From NCBI GenBank assembly GCA_022749815.1, contig JAKIWV010000001.1, forward strand, positions 310,001-374,000: 64,000 nt of DNA. The letters run 5' to 3'. Positions within the stretch are counted from its first letter, which is position 1. Each line of letters opens with the position of its first letter. The stretch is from Thermoplasmata archaeon. GTDB lineage: Archaea; Thermoplasmatota; Thermoplasmata; Lutacidiplasmatales; UBA184. Both the position numbers and the translations under genes were made by a program. Of this stretch, positions 10,312 to 20,245 are shown one piece after another. The notes below the pieces were generated by a model. That model was not told where the DNA came from. It ran no database searches and saw only the letters and a program-made list of their open reading frames with translations.

Positions 10312-10821
10312 ATGCCGTTCGAGCTGACTCTTCGATACAGTACTCCGCTCACTCCGCTCCCCGACGTGGACGAGGTACTGCAGGAATTCCTCCGGATGAT
10401 CGGATACCTGCCGGAAAGTTACGACACCCGCGGGGGCACCGGTCCGGTCGAGAGCCGGGTCGCCTATCGGCTGGTCCGGGACTGCCTCATCCGGGCCCCC
10501 TCGCGACCGTGGTACATCGACGAGATCGTCGCGGTACTCAAGACATCGAAGCCTACGGTCTATCGGCACATCAACAAACTCAAGTCGCTCGACCTGCTCG
10601 AAGAGGTCGGCGGGTCGACCGATGGCAAGGGGCGCAAAGGGTACCGGCTCCGGTACGGGAACCTGGCCCGCGCGTGGGACTTTACCGAAGCGAACGCCCA
10701 GAACGCCCTCAAACGATACCGGGAGACAGTGAATCACCTCCAAGGTCTGCTGGAACACGCGGAAGCCCCGGCCGCCCTGCCTGCCCGGGCGACTGCGCGG
10801 GCGAAGGGAATCCTTCAATAA
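10312..10821 (+). CDS. Winged-helix transcriptional regulator
   Basis: 169 aa from ATG 10312; IDEIVAVLKTSKPTVYRHINKLKSLDLLEEVGGS wHTH; divergent from the molybdo-hydroxylase operon. Confidence 0.75.
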   Translation: MPFELTLRYSTPLTPLPDVDEVLQEFLRMIGYLPESYDTRGGTGPVESRVAYRLVRDCLIRAPSRPWYIDEIVAVLKTSKPTVYRHINKLKSLDLLEEVGGSTDGKGRKGYRLRYGNLARAWDFTEANAQNALKRYRETVNHLQGLLEHAEAPAALPARATARAKGILQ

Positions 10822-10851
10822 TCCCGACGACCGACGGTAGTCAAGACCACC

Positions 10852-11160
10852 ATGGGCGCGACCTCGTCGACCGGCGGCGCGAAGAAGAACCCGATCGCGT
10901 TGACCGTCGGCTCGAAGGTCCGGGTCCGGTCGGCGAGCAGCGAGAACGAGTCGCTCGTCTCCAACGGAACATTCCGCGGCCTCGTCTCGATCGGAGGGGA
11001 CAGCTCCCTCGCGCTCGAGCTGGATGGGACCGTCGCCGAGGAGAAGGGCCGGATCCGCCTCGTCCCGCTCAACGCCCTGCTCGCCCTCGACGTGCTCGAG
11101 GCGGCGAAGGCCGAAGAGGAGAAGCGCGCCGACCCGGCGAGCCCGGGCTACTTCGGCTGA
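10852..11160 (+). CDS. Conserved hypothetical, small beta-rich (possibly Sm-like) protein
   Basis: 102 aa ORF with low-GC codon bias independent of flanking genes; VGSKVRVRSASSENESLVSNGTFRGLVSIGGDSSLALELDG. Confidence 0.5.
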   Translation: MGATSSTGGAKKNPIALTVGSKVRVRSASSENESLVSNGTFRGLVSIGGDSSLALELDGTVAEEKGRIRLVPLNALLALDVLEAAKAEEEKRADPASPGYFG

Positions 11161-11194
11161 CCGCACGGCGCGCGCGCCCGGCGGCCGCGGCGAA

Positions 11195-11300
11195 CGGGCT
11201 TGCTGGGAGTTTCGCCGCCCGGCTCCACCGGCGGGCGGATTCGAACCCAGGTCTTCGGCTTCGAAGGCCGAAAGGATAGTCCAGACTACCCCACAAGCCC
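11195..11300 (-). tRNA. tRNA-Arg(TCG) with a 31-nt intron in the T-loop (intron about 11209-11239, position 59/60)
   Basis: Exons give acceptor GGGCTTG/CAAGCCC (7/7), anticodon stem TCGGC/GCCGA with loop CTTCGAA, T-stem CTGGG/CCCAG (5/5) and loop TTCGAAT only after removal of 31 nt. Intron junctions form a bulge-helix-bulge. Confidence 0.9.
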
Positions 11301-11363
11301 GCCACCGGCCCGACGCGCGGCCGCCTATATGTTCGTTCCCGGCGGCGCAGCGGCCCGCCCCCT

Positions 11364-14300
11364 TCAGGGATCGTCCGGCGGTTCCTCGCCGGCGGGCACC
11401 GCCTGGAACGACTCCAAGGTCGTTTGCGCGAGACTGCCCGGGAAGAGCGTCGCGAGGGAGGTCTCGAGCAGCTGGATCCGCTGCCGAAGATACGGGGGCA
11501 CCCCCGTCGTCCCCGCGAGCCGCTGCGAGAGTCCGAGGTACTTCCGGACCGATGCTTCGAAGACCGTCGGCTGGAGGGCCCCGTCGCAGGGCTTCCCGCC
11601 GCGGACGCGCGCCGTGCATCGGGCCGAGAGGGGCGGCCGGCGGTAGGAGGTGCCGCAGACCTTGCACCGGAACTTCTGCGTCGCGTAGCTCTTGAGGTTC
11701 CCCATCAGGTCCGGGAGAAAGTGGGCGTTGAGCACGAGCGACACCGCTTCGCCCACGTCGACGGCCCGGATCTGGGACGCGACGACGAGGGACTGCTCCA
11801 CGATCCGGTCCATCGAGGGCGCCTCGCGGTAGGCCGACCGGACCGGACCCCCGGCGATGTCGGTCGTGTCGTGCGTGAACCCGTAGCCGGAGAGCGCGCG
11901 GTCGGTCCCGACCCGCCGCCCGACGGTCTCGATGAGGGCCTCCGCCTCCTTGGCGGTTCCCCCCCGCGCCGCGGCGCGGTAGAATTCGACCGGGTAGTGG
12001 AGTGCGATGTCCAGGTTGTGGGCTTCGGTGTCCACCTCGTCGGCGTTGAGCCGGGTCGTCAATACGAGCGGCTTGTCCATGAGCCCGCCCCGGCTGCTGG
12101 GGAGGTACGACCGGGAAAAATTGATCAGCGCGTCGAGGAGCAGGGTGACCGAGTCCTCGTCTCCATCGCAGTTCCGTCGTTTGGCGGCGTGGAATACCGG
12201 GTGCGCGAAACATCCCTCGGCGGCCGTGTATCCGATGAGACGTCCCGCCACGGCGCCCGAGGTGTGCGGCGCGAGGGCCGTGACGAGATGTCCGAGCAGG
12301 TCCTCGGGGCGGTTCGCCCGATAGAACGGGTCCAGCCCATACAGCCGGACCAGCTCGTCGTCCACGAACTGGGCCAGCTGGGTCAGGTACGTGCCGCAGG
12401 AACGGGACACGATGAGGTCCTGGGGCTGGAGCTCGACGAGCTGTTCTACGTCGGCCAGTGGAGCGCCGACCCAATCCTGGACGTACCCGAGACCGTGGGC
12501 GGCCTCGACGGTCAGTCCAATCTCGCGCAGTCGAAAGTGGGTGAGGGGCAGGTCGGTGAGGTCGAAGCGGGCCGTTCCGTCCTGGTAGACCGAGACCCCG
12601 TGGGAGGCTCGAAGGATCCCCTTCTCGACCGGTTCCGGGACCTTTCCCCCCGAGAGGAGCCCCTTGACTCCCTTCACCGTCGCCGGAGCTTTCCGCAAGT
12701 GGAGGCGTTCGACCGCCTGGGCCCATATCGGAGCGACCAGCAGGTCCTGCGTCGTCACTTGGCCCGTGGCGAGGGTGTGCACGCCGCAACTGCACCGGGG
12801 CCAGACCGATGTCCGATGACAGGCCGGACACTCTCTCACGCCGAGCTGCGTCGGGAGACCGTGGCCCTGGCTGCGGCGAGCCGCCTCAGGGATCGACCGT
12901 TGAGCTCCCCCCGCCTCGCCGACCGGAAACAGAACATGGACGTTCGGGCTCATCTTCCGCTGCCGCGCCTTCTCGGGCCGGCCGACGCGGGCGCCGACCC
13001 GGGAAGGTCCGCGCGCCACGACCCGTACCCCCGAGAGACGCCCCACATAGGCGAGCGGCTCGATGTCAACAGGCTCGAGCGGGGCTACCCGCCCCAGGCC
13101 GTGCTCGCCGGGGACCAAACCGAGCCCCGCCACGAACGCTTGGGAGAGCTCCTCCTCTCCCCGGAGCGTCGCGTCGCCGCGGGGCGCGTGGAGGAATCCC
13201 AGCCGGACGAGCACCTCGCGCACCTCGGGATCCCGCGGGAGCTCGAGCGCGTTCGATACCCAGCGCCCCTCGCGCTCGACGTACTCCGAGAGCGCACGGA
13301 TCTCTCCAGAGGTTAGGTCGTGCCAGAACAGGAGGAACCGGGGGTGCAACGGCACGTTCGCCGCCCGCGCGGTCTCCACGGCCTCGGCGAAGGTGGGGTG
13401 GAACGCCCGGTCGTCGAGGGGGACGCCCGCCGCGCGGAGCTCCTCCACGTGCCACTCGATCGTGTAGGCGCCCGGAACGAGCGGCCGATTGTTCTCCAGA
13501 AACTCCCCGAACGGCACCAGCAGGCAACCAAGGTCGATGATGCGCCGGATGCGGGGGAGCAGCTGCTCCGCCCGGTCCACTTCGTGGACCGCGGTGAGGG
13601 TCCCGTCATCCAGGTCGACGATCGGTCCCTCGACGGTGTCGCAGAGCGTCATGGCGGTCGCCTTTCCGGGATACTCGAGCTTGACCTGGGTGCCGACGGC
13701 CACGAAGCTCCGGAGCACGACCATCGTCGCGGGATTGATGGCACACGCGGCCAGGCCGGTGGTCCGGGCGCGCCCGTAGGTCAATCGGAATCCACCGGGC
13801 CGGTGCGGATACGCGAGCACCGGCCGGCCCCCCACGGCCTCGGCCAAGTACTTGGGTCCGTGGGCCCCTCCGTCCTCGTCCGTGGAGGCATGCCGTCCGA
13901 GCTGGTCGAGGAACTGCCATCCGTCGAGTCCCAGTCGCTGCACGATCTTGCGCAGCTTCGGCGCCTTCTGACACAGTCCTTCGGCGATGACGAGACACGC
14001 CCCGCCGCGGAGCCCATTCGTCGGAACGCGCGGCAGGTTCCGGAACGCGCTGACCTCCAGGTCGCCTTCGGTGGATTCACCGGAGATGCACACGGGCACG
14101 TTCCGCACGACGGTGGCCACCTCGTCCGCCGACGGGACGTACTGGAGGTGCTGGGAATGCTTGTAGAGCGGGATCTCCTCCACGTAACGCTCGACCTCGC
14201 CGGGGAGCGGCCGATACGCGTCGAGCCCGAGCTCGCGACGTGCGATGTCGGCCAGCAGGACCGACATGGCTTGCGCGGTGCCGCCTGCGGCTCGGATCGG

Positions 14301-14714
14301 ACCGGCGTAGAGCAGCTCCACGTAGGAGGAACCTCCGAAAGTCCGCACGTGCACCTCGGCCAATCCTTCCAACGGAGCCACGAGGATGCCCTCGGTGAGG
14401 ATCGCCAGACCGACTCGCAGGGCCGCGTCGAGGCGATGTTCCATGGAGTCGCCGCGGCGAGGGTCGTGCACGATCCTTCGGACCATCTCCACGGCCACCT
14501 CGTCGCGGGGGAGCTCGCGGGTCAGGGCCCGGATCTCTGCGGAGATCCCTTCTAACGGCAGGTGCCCGAGGAGCTTCTCGACCCGGGCGGCCATGTCCTG
14601 GGCGGGCGGGATCTCCGGACGGTCCTCCGGGTCGATCCCAATGGCCCGAGCGGCCCGGGCCACGGTGTAGGCCCGGTCGACCGCTTGATCGATCCTCTCG
14701 AAATAGGTCGGCAC
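11364..14714 (-). CDS. polC: DNA polymerase II (PolD) large subunit DP2
   Basis: 1116 aa; GGTAQAMSVLLADIARRELGLDAYRP, ENNRPLVPGAYTIEWHVEELRAAGVPL, NCDGDEDS, SSRGGLMDKPLVLTTRLNADEVDTEAHNLD. Confidence 0.95.
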   Translation of the reverse strand: MPTYFERIDQAVDRAYTVARAARAIGIDPEDRPEIPPAQDMAARVEKLLGHLPLEGISAEIRALTRELPRDEVAVEMVRRIVHDPRRGDSMEHRLDAALRVGLAILTEGILVAPLEGLAEVHVRTFGGSSYVELLYAGPIRAAGGTAQAMSVLLADIARRELGLDAYRPLPGEVERYVEEIPLYKHSQHLQYVPSADEVATVVRNVPVCISGESTEGDLEVSAFRNLPRVPTNGLRGGACLVIAEGLCQKAPKLRKIVQRLGLDGWQFLDQLGRHASTDEDGGAHGPKYLAEAVGGRPVLAYPHRPGGFRLTYGRARTTGLAACAINPATMVVLRSFVAVGTQVKLEYPGKATAMTLCDTVEGPIVDLDDGTLTAVHEVDRAEQLLPRIRRIIDLGCLLVPFGEFLENNRPLVPGAYTIEWHVEELRAAGVPLDDRAFHPTFAEAVETARAANVPLHPRFLLFWHDLTSGEIRALSEYVEREGRWVSNALELPRDPEVREVLVRLGFLHAPRGDATLRGEEELSQAFVAGLGLVPGEHGLGRVAPLEPVDIEPLAYVGRLSGVRVVARGPSRVGARVGRPEKARQRKMSPNVHVLFPVGEAGGAQRSIPEAARRSQGHGLPTQLGVRECPACHRTSVWPRCSCGVHTLATGQVTTQDLLVAPIWAQAVERLHLRKAPATVKGVKGLLSGGKVPEPVEKGILRASHGVSVYQDGTARFDLTDLPLTHFRLREIGLTVEAAHGLGYVQDWVGAPLADVEQLVELQPQDLIVSRSCGTYLTQLAQFVDDELVRLYGLDPFYRANRPEDLLGHLVTALAPHTSGAVAGRLIGYTAAEGCFAHPVFHAAKRRNCDGDEDSVTLLLDALINFSRSYLPSSRGGLMDKPLVLTTRLNADEVDTEAHNLDIALHYPVEFYRAAARGGTAKEAEALIETVGRRVGTDRALSGYGFTHDTTDIAGGPVRSAYREAPSMDRIVEQSLVVASQIRAVDVGEAVSLVLNAHFLPDLMGNLKSYATQKFRCKVCGTSYRRPPLSARCTARVRGGKPCDGALQPTVFEASVRKYLGLSQRLAGTTGVPPYLRQRIQLLETSLATLFPGSLAQTTLESFQAVPAGEEPPDDP

Positions 14715-14797
14715 GCGACGCGCCGAGCTACGTGCGGGACTTTAAGCCCTCGCCGAACCGAGGTCTCAGAACCCGAGTCTTCAGCCGTCGGGCGCGC

Positions 14798-15541
14798 TCA
14801 GTTCGGCGTGGCGAGCTGCGAGACCGGAATGTCGACGACGGTGGCCTGGGGCGGGCCGAGGTAGGCCAGCCGGATGGTGCAGTTGTTCGGCGGGTTCAGC
14901 GTGCCGGGCGCGGCGAAGCACCACGCTGGCATTCCATGGTAGTCGTCGGTGTCCGGACGACTCGAGCCGACATCGTGGGGCAAGGTCGTCGAATGGACGT
15001 ACATCACGATGCTGTCTCCATCCTGCAAATAGGTAGCGTTCGGCGAGAGTTGCCAGAAGAATCCCAGCCGGCTGAACGGAATCTTGTACCCGAACACTTT
15101 GGACGGGTCGTATTTCCCACAGGTGCCGAGGCAGTTCGAGGAGGGTCCCACGCAGTTGAAGTTGGCCCCATGGTTGGTCGTCGGGATGTAGAGCATGTTG
15201 GGGAGGGTTGCCTGGAAATAGATGGTGCCGTTGCACAGGAAGTAGAACACGATGTTCTTCACGGGCATGATCCCCGGCGACTGCGTCGTAAAGACGATAT
15301 CGACCGCCGGCTGCTGGGAGCAGGACGACGGGTCATTGATGTTGGAGCAGTCCGTGAGATCTCCCCAGGTCGGAGCGGTCGTTCCGGTCTGCACCGTGTA
15401 GTACACGGAGCTGGTTTGCTGAGGCACCGGGGGCTTGAAGGCATAGAGGACTCCGGTGGCGATGACGGTCATCGCCACGAGCAACATGACGGCCAAGATG
15501 TTGCTGACCGCCCGACGTTCTCGCGCGCGTCTCGTCCGCAT
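14798..15541 (-). CDS. Archaeal type IV pilin-like secreted protein
   Basis: 247 aa; RRAVSNILAVMLLVAMTVIATGVLYAF N-terminal pilin-type helix, then a Cys-containing extracellular region. Confidence 0.7.
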   Translation of the reverse strand: MRTRRARERRAVSNILAVMLLVAMTVIATGVLYAFKPPVPQQTSSVYYTVQTGTTAPTWGDLTDCSNINDPSSCSQQPAVDIVFTTQSPGIMPVKNIVFYFLCNGTIYFQATLPNMLYIPTTNHGANFNCVGPSSNCLGTCGKYDPSKVFGYKIPFSRLGFFWQLSPNATYLQDGDSIVMYVHSTTLPHDVGSSRPDTDDYHGMPAWCFAAPGTLNPPNNCTIRLAYLGPPQATVVDIPVSQLATPN

Positions 15542-15673
15542 GGACACGTATCCTCTTCCCCATACAGCGTGGCACCCCCCCTTTAGACTTGCGCCGCTCC
15601 GGAGGCGCCCTCGGGGTCGTGCCGAGGGGCGGGGATTCCCTGGAGTGACCGCGAGCCGGCCCGAATCGTTCTT

Positions 15674-16366
15674 GTGGGGGGCCGTCGGATAGGCAGTGCC
15701 GTGAAGGTCGTTCTGTTCGGCGCCTCGGGGATGGTCGGACAGGGGGTTCTGAGGGAATGCCTGAGGGAACCGAGCGTAGAGGCGATCCTTTCCGTGGGTC
15801 GGACTCCCACCCGACAGCACGCCGAGAAGCTCCGCGAGGTCCTCCTCACGGACCTGACGGATCTGCGCAATGTCGAAGACCGCCTTCGCGGGTACGATGC
15901 CGGGTTCTTCTGTCTGGGAATCTCTTCGGCGGGCATGTCGGAGGAGGCGTATCGGCGCGTGACCTATGACGTCACGGTCGCGGTGGCGCAGACCTTGGCC
16001 CGCCTGAACCCGGGAATGACGTTCGTCTACGTCTCCGGCGCCGGCACCGACAGCACGGAGAGGGGAGGGAGCATGTGGGCGCGCGTGAAGGGTCAGACCG
16101 AGAACGCGCTCCTCCGCCTGCCGTTCAAGGCGGCGTACATGTTCCGGCCGGGCATCATACAACCGTTGCACGGTATTCGTTCGAAGACGAGGGCGTACCG
16201 CGCCGCGTACGCGGTGATGTGGCCCCTGATCCCGCTCCTGAAATGGGTCTTCCCGAATTCCCTGACGACCACCGAGCGAGTCGGGCGCGCGATGATCCGA
16301 GTCGCAACGGTCGGCGCTCCCCAGCGCCTTCTGGGCACGCGCGAGATCAACGAGCTGGGAAAGTAG
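15674..16366 (+). CDS. NAD(P)-binding Rossmann-fold (epimerase-like) protein
   Basis: VVLFGASGMVGQGVLRECL; FVYVSGAGTDSTERG. Confidence 0.75.
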   Translation: MGGRRIGSAVKVVLFGASGMVGQGVLRECLREPSVEAILSVGRTPTRQHAEKLREVLLTDLTDLRNVEDRLRGYDAGFFCLGISSAGMSEEAYRRVTYDVTVAVAQTLARLNPGMTFVYVSGAGTDSTERGGSMWARVKGQTENALLRLPFKAAYMFRPGIIQPLHGIRSKTRAYRAAYAVMWPLIPLLKWVFPNSLTTTERVGRAMIRVATVGAPQRLLGTREINELGK

Positions 16367-16370
16367 AGCG

Positions 16371-18680
16371 GTGGGGAATAGAACCGACTGCGTGGCCTCT
16401 CGCCACCCTAGTGCCGCCTCGAGGACGTGGGCGCGCATCCTTGGTCCGTCGTTCTGGACGGTCCTCTGGCCCCCTCGATGGGGCCCGAAGGTCTCGAGAC
16501 CTCGAGAGAGCCTCGGTCAGTCGATCGGGAGCCTGCTCCATACCCTCGGAGGTTGGGGGCATGAGCTGTTCCGGCTGCTCGCCACCGTTCCGTTCCCGCT
16601 GGGGGTGGTGGTGGCCAGCGTCGCGGTCGGCTACGGTATCTATCGATTCGCCCGACGGCAACGGCGACTCCTTGCTTCCGGCTCCCAACCCCGGCCATTG
16701 GCCGACCAGCCGAGTCCGTTGCCACCGCCGGCGATTTCGGTCTTCGCGACCCCCGCGGGGGCCGGGGATGCGGAACCCATCGCATCGTCCGTGGCGAATG
16801 GGGGGAGCTCCGAACCGGGAAGGGAGGCGACGGGGCCCGGCCAAGAGAGTCTGAGCGAGCCGAAGGACCCCTCGTCATCTCCGCGGCCCCCGTCGGGCCC
16901 TCCGTCCGGTGCCGGGGCCTCGACCCAGGCATTCGGCCTCCGACTAACGCTGTTCTTCGTCCTGATCGTCGCTCCGTTCCTCTGGTTCTCGGGGCGGTTC
17001 TTTCCCTTCTACGACCAGGCCGTTGCCTGGACGGGTTACGGGCTCTTCTGGCCCCGACCTTGGCCGGGGGCCGTTCTGTGGCCGGGCGGAAACGAGCCGC
17101 CGGATTTCATTTTTCTCATGTATTTCTCGGGTATGCTGGCCTACCTCGCCACCGTCGCGGCGTCCCGCCGGAACCCGTACCCTCGCTCGACCTGGCGGGC
17201 CGTCGCCGCGGTCTTCGTTGTGTATGTAGGCCTGGCCCTGGTCGTCGCGGCTCTACTGGACGCCGTTCACTTTCCCCCGTACGACGCCTCCGCCGGCCTC
17301 CTGCTGCGCGCCTTGCTCGGAGCCTTCTTCCTCACGATGCTGATCTTCTCGACCCTGGTCGTCCCGCCCCCGATGCGGGTTCCCCACACCATGCCACGCG
17401 ACCTCCGGGCCTCCCGGCTCTTCGCGCTCACGGCGGGCGTGGCGCTCACCAGCGCAGCGGCCCTGCTGTTCGTGCTCTGGCAGTTCGCCGGCCTGGGTCG
17501 GTCCACGCTGCCGTTCGCAGTCCTCTTGCTCCTGCCGACCTACGCGTTCACGTTCTGGGGGATCGGGGGCCGACTGCTCTACGGGGGTCAGCTCGCCCGC
17601 CGGCCCCTCCCCTCCGTCGCCGATTACCATCCCCCGGTGTCTATCGTCATTCCGGCGTACAACGAGGCACGGAACATCGGCAGCGCGATCCGGAACGCCG
17701 ACCTCGCGGCAGCGGTCTACCCCGGCGCGACCGAGATCTTGATTGGAAACGACGGCTCCACGGACCGCACCTCGGAGCGGGCCCGGAAAGCGCTCCTCCA
17801 CCTCCGTTTCGCCCGGGGCAAGCTCCTCGACCTCTCCCACGGAGGCAAGGCGAACGCCCTCAACGAAACGCTCCGCGTGGCCGAAGGAGAGATCCTCGTG
17901 CGGGCGGATGCCGACGCGCGAATCTCGGCGACGACCGGGTTCTCCGCGATGGTCCCTCACTTCGCCGACCCCGAGGTTGGAGGGGTCCAGGGCACTCTCC
18001 TCCCCTTGCAGACGGACGGATGGACGCGGAAGCTCCGGTTCATGGAGGTGGCCTGGAACCATCTGTTCCTGCGACGCGCGATGTACGCGATGCGCGCCGG
18101 ACAGGTCGTGGACGGGGCGTTCTGTGCCTTCCGACGGAAGGACCTCCTCGACGTCGGCGGCTGGGTCGCCTGGAACGGAGAGGATACGGAGATCACCTTG
18201 CGGCTCCAGCGCACCGGATATCGCATGCGCTTCGAGCCCGACGCGGTCGCCTTCGAGGACGTTCCCGCGACCTACCGGGACCTGAAGAAACAGCGGATCC
18301 GCTGGGCCCGCGGGGGGCTGTTCGCCCATCTTCGGCACTACGGCGCCTTGCTGTCCGGCGCGCCCGAGTTCGGCGGACTCGCCATCGTGGTCTGGTTGAC
18401 GATGTTCGCCCGGGGAGGGATGCGGCAGATGATCTATTTCTACGCCCTCCTGGCGACGTTCCTGCTCCACCTGCCCACGGTCTACGACCTGGGGCTCATC
18501 GTCGCGCTCCTGTTCGTGCCCCGCGCGATCGTGATCCTCGCCTACACCGTCCAGCGTCGGCGGTGGTCGGCGCTGAGCTGGATCCCGATCTGGCCCGTGA
18601 CGAGTGGGATCAAGCAGTTCTTCACGACGGAGGCGTTCGGGACGATGCTCCCCGGACTCGTCCCCGAATTCTCGGAATAA
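16371..18680 (+). CDS. Membrane glycosyltransferase family 2
   Basis: 769 aa; multiple TM, VSIVIPAYNEARNIGSAI, NDGSTDRTSE, RADADARI, QRIRWARGG (Q-x-x-R-W). Confidence 0.85.
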   Translation: MGNRTDCVASRHPSAASRTWARILGPSFWTVLWPPRWGPKVSRPRESLGQSIGSLLHTLGGWGHELFRLLATVPFPLGVVVASVAVGYGIYRFARRQRRLLASGSQPRPLADQPSPLPPPAISVFATPAGAGDAEPIASSVANGGSSEPGREATGPGQESLSEPKDPSSSPRPPSGPPSGAGASTQAFGLRLTLFFVLIVAPFLWFSGRFFPFYDQAVAWTGYGLFWPRPWPGAVLWPGGNEPPDFIFLMYFSGMLAYLATVAASRRNPYPRSTWRAVAAVFVVYVGLALVVAALLDAVHFPPYDASAGLLLRALLGAFFLTMLIFSTLVVPPPMRVPHTMPRDLRASRLFALTAGVALTSAAALLFVLWQFAGLGRSTLPFAVLLLLPTYAFTFWGIGGRLLYGGQLARRPLPSVADYHPPVSIVIPAYNEARNIGSAIRNADLAAAVYPGATEILIGNDGSTDRTSERARKALLHLRFARGKLLDLSHGGKANALNETLRVAEGEILVRADADARISATTGFSAMVPHFADPEVGGVQGTLLPLQTDGWTRKLRFMEVAWNHLFLRRAMYAMRAGQVVDGAFCAFRRKDLLDVGGWVAWNGEDTEITLRLQRTGYRMRFEPDAVAFEDVPATYRDLKKQRIRWARGGLFAHLRHYGALLSGAPEFGGLAIVVWLTMFARGGMRQMIYFYALLATFLLHLPTVYDLGLIVALLFVPRAIVILAYTVQRRRWSALSWIPIWPVTSGIKQFFTTEAFGTMLPGLVPEFSE

Positions 18681-20245
18681 GCGGCGGGGCCGGAGGCGAG
18701 GGCGAAATGCGCCCCCCCTTCCGCCCGCCAGACGACGACCCCTCCGGGCGGGATCGTCCAGATGGGCACCGTTCCGGCCCCCCACTGCCCCTGCACAGGC
18801 GCGGAGCTGCTCGTGTTCCAGCTCTGAGATTCGTACGGCACCGTCGCGGGGAACCCGGCGCCGAAGAGATTGACCCGGAACTCGATGCCGGCATTCAGGT
18901 TCGCCAGGAGCAGCGACGCATTCGCTCCCGTACCCGGCGTGGCGAGAGCGAGGGCGTAGAGACCCGCCGCCGAGGCAGTGACCTGGCTCGGCAGAACGCC
19001 GGTCGGAAGTCCGGCCAATATCGTCGAGTACAACTGGTAGACCGGCCGGGGGGTACCGTTCGGGTCGAACCAGGCGCCGGGGTAGGGGGACTGCAGCGCG
19101 TAGTACGCCATCGTAGGAACGCCGAGGGCCGCGCCCTGGGCGAGTTCGGCGGCTGCGTACGGGACCATCGGGAAGCCTGAAAGATAGGCCGACAGGTTCT
19201 CGCCGCTCGCGGCGCCGAACTCGTCCACGACCAGACTCACTCCGCAGCGAGGGCACCCCGCCGCAATGGCCGCCCGGTCCGCCGGAACCCGGGCCGCGAG
19301 CCCAGCGGACCCGGCCAGCGAATCGTAGAAGGTAGTGAGGGATTCGCTCGGCGTGCCGGACCCTGCCGGATAGACGTGGATCGCGACGGCCGAAAGGTTC
19401 GGTCCGTTCAGGCGGACGACCGACGAGATCCAGCTCTCCTCATTGACTTCGCCGGTCCCTACTCCGCCCAGCCCGATGATCGGCGTGGTCGCGTCGACGG
19501 CGCGCACGGCGGCGACGAAGCGCTGGACCTCGGTCGCGAAGGCCGCGGGCGTTGCGGTCGAGGTTTGTGAGGCGCTCCACGCCGACCATGGGATACCGAA
19601 GTGGGTCCACCGGGCCGGCTCGTTTCCGATCTCCCAGTCGGCCGGGTGGAAACTGAGATTCCGCTCGTAATAGGCGACGATCGCCGCGGCCTCGGTCGGA
19701 TTGTCGATCTCGGCAGGCAGGGCCACGCTCGCCGAGCATCCGACGGTGCGACACCACAGGACGAAGTCGCCGGCGGAGGCCGGGGCCAGGTAGGAGCCGC
19801 CGGAATCTTTGAAGATCGTTCCGGTCGACGGGTGGGTCAGCGGGTCGTACCGCTCCGCCAAGTTGCCCCCCGGCCAATGAACCAGCCGTACCCCGGTCAT
19901 GTTCACCGCGGGGCCGGCGACGGGAGCCAAGGGGAGCGCCGCCAGGACGTTCACTCCGTAGAAGGAGGGGGAGAGCGGCACGGGCCTCGACGTAGCGTTC
20001 ACGTGGATGATCGGCACCACCACCCCGATCGGAGCAGGGAGCGGGTGGGGGCGAGTCTCCAAGTACACCGCGAGGAGACCGACCGTGACGACAAGGAGCG
20101 CCACGGCGACCGCGCCGGTGGTCCGGGAACTCACGGCGGTTCGCGAGCGTACTGTCCCTCGGCGGACCCGCGCCGGCATGGGTCCGGAGTCAGTGGGTCG
20201 CCGACCGCCGGCCCCGATGGTGGGCGTTGCCGGCTCGACGGGCAT
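18542..20245 (-). CDS. Membrane-anchored secreted glycoside-hydrolase-like protein
   Basis: N-terminal TM (AVAVALLVVTVGLLAVYL); WEIGNEPARW and VVDEFGAASG resemble clan GH-A catalytic regions. Start uncertain; 3' end overlaps the convergent GT2 gene. Confidence 0.6.
   Translation of the reverse strand: MPVEPATPTIGAGGRRPTDSGPMPARVRRGTVRSRTAVSSRTTGAVAVALLVVTVGLLAVYLETRPHPLPAPIGVVVPIIHVNATSRPVPLSPSFYGVNVLAALPLAPVAGPAVNMTGVRLVHWPGGNLAERYDPLTHPSTGTIFKDSGGSYLAPASAGDFVLWCRTVGCSASVALPAEIDNPTEAAAIVAYYERNLSFHPADWEIGNEPARWTHFGIPWSAWSASQTSTATPAAFATEVQRFVAAVRAVDATTPIIGLGGVGTGEVNEESWISSVVRLNGPNLSAVAIHVYPAGSGTPSESLTTFYDSLAGSAGLAARVPADRAAIAAGCPRCGVSLVVDEFGAASGENLSAYLSGFPMVPYAAAELAQGAALGVPTMAYYALQSPYPGAWFDPNGTPRPVYQLYSTILAGLPTGVLPSQVTASAAGLYALALATPGTGANASLLLANLNAGIEFRVNLFGAGFPATVPYESQSWNTSSSAPVQGQWGAGTVPIWTIPPGGVVVWRAEGGAHFALASGPAAYSENSGTSPGSIVPNASVVKNCLIPLVTGQIGIQLSADHRRRWTV

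Noticed and set aside
10285-12831. 848-aa minus ORF overlapping DP2 and the wHTH gene
   Set aside because: Low-complexity Arg/Gly/Pro translation in an alternate frame; DP2 in 11364-14714 explains the region.
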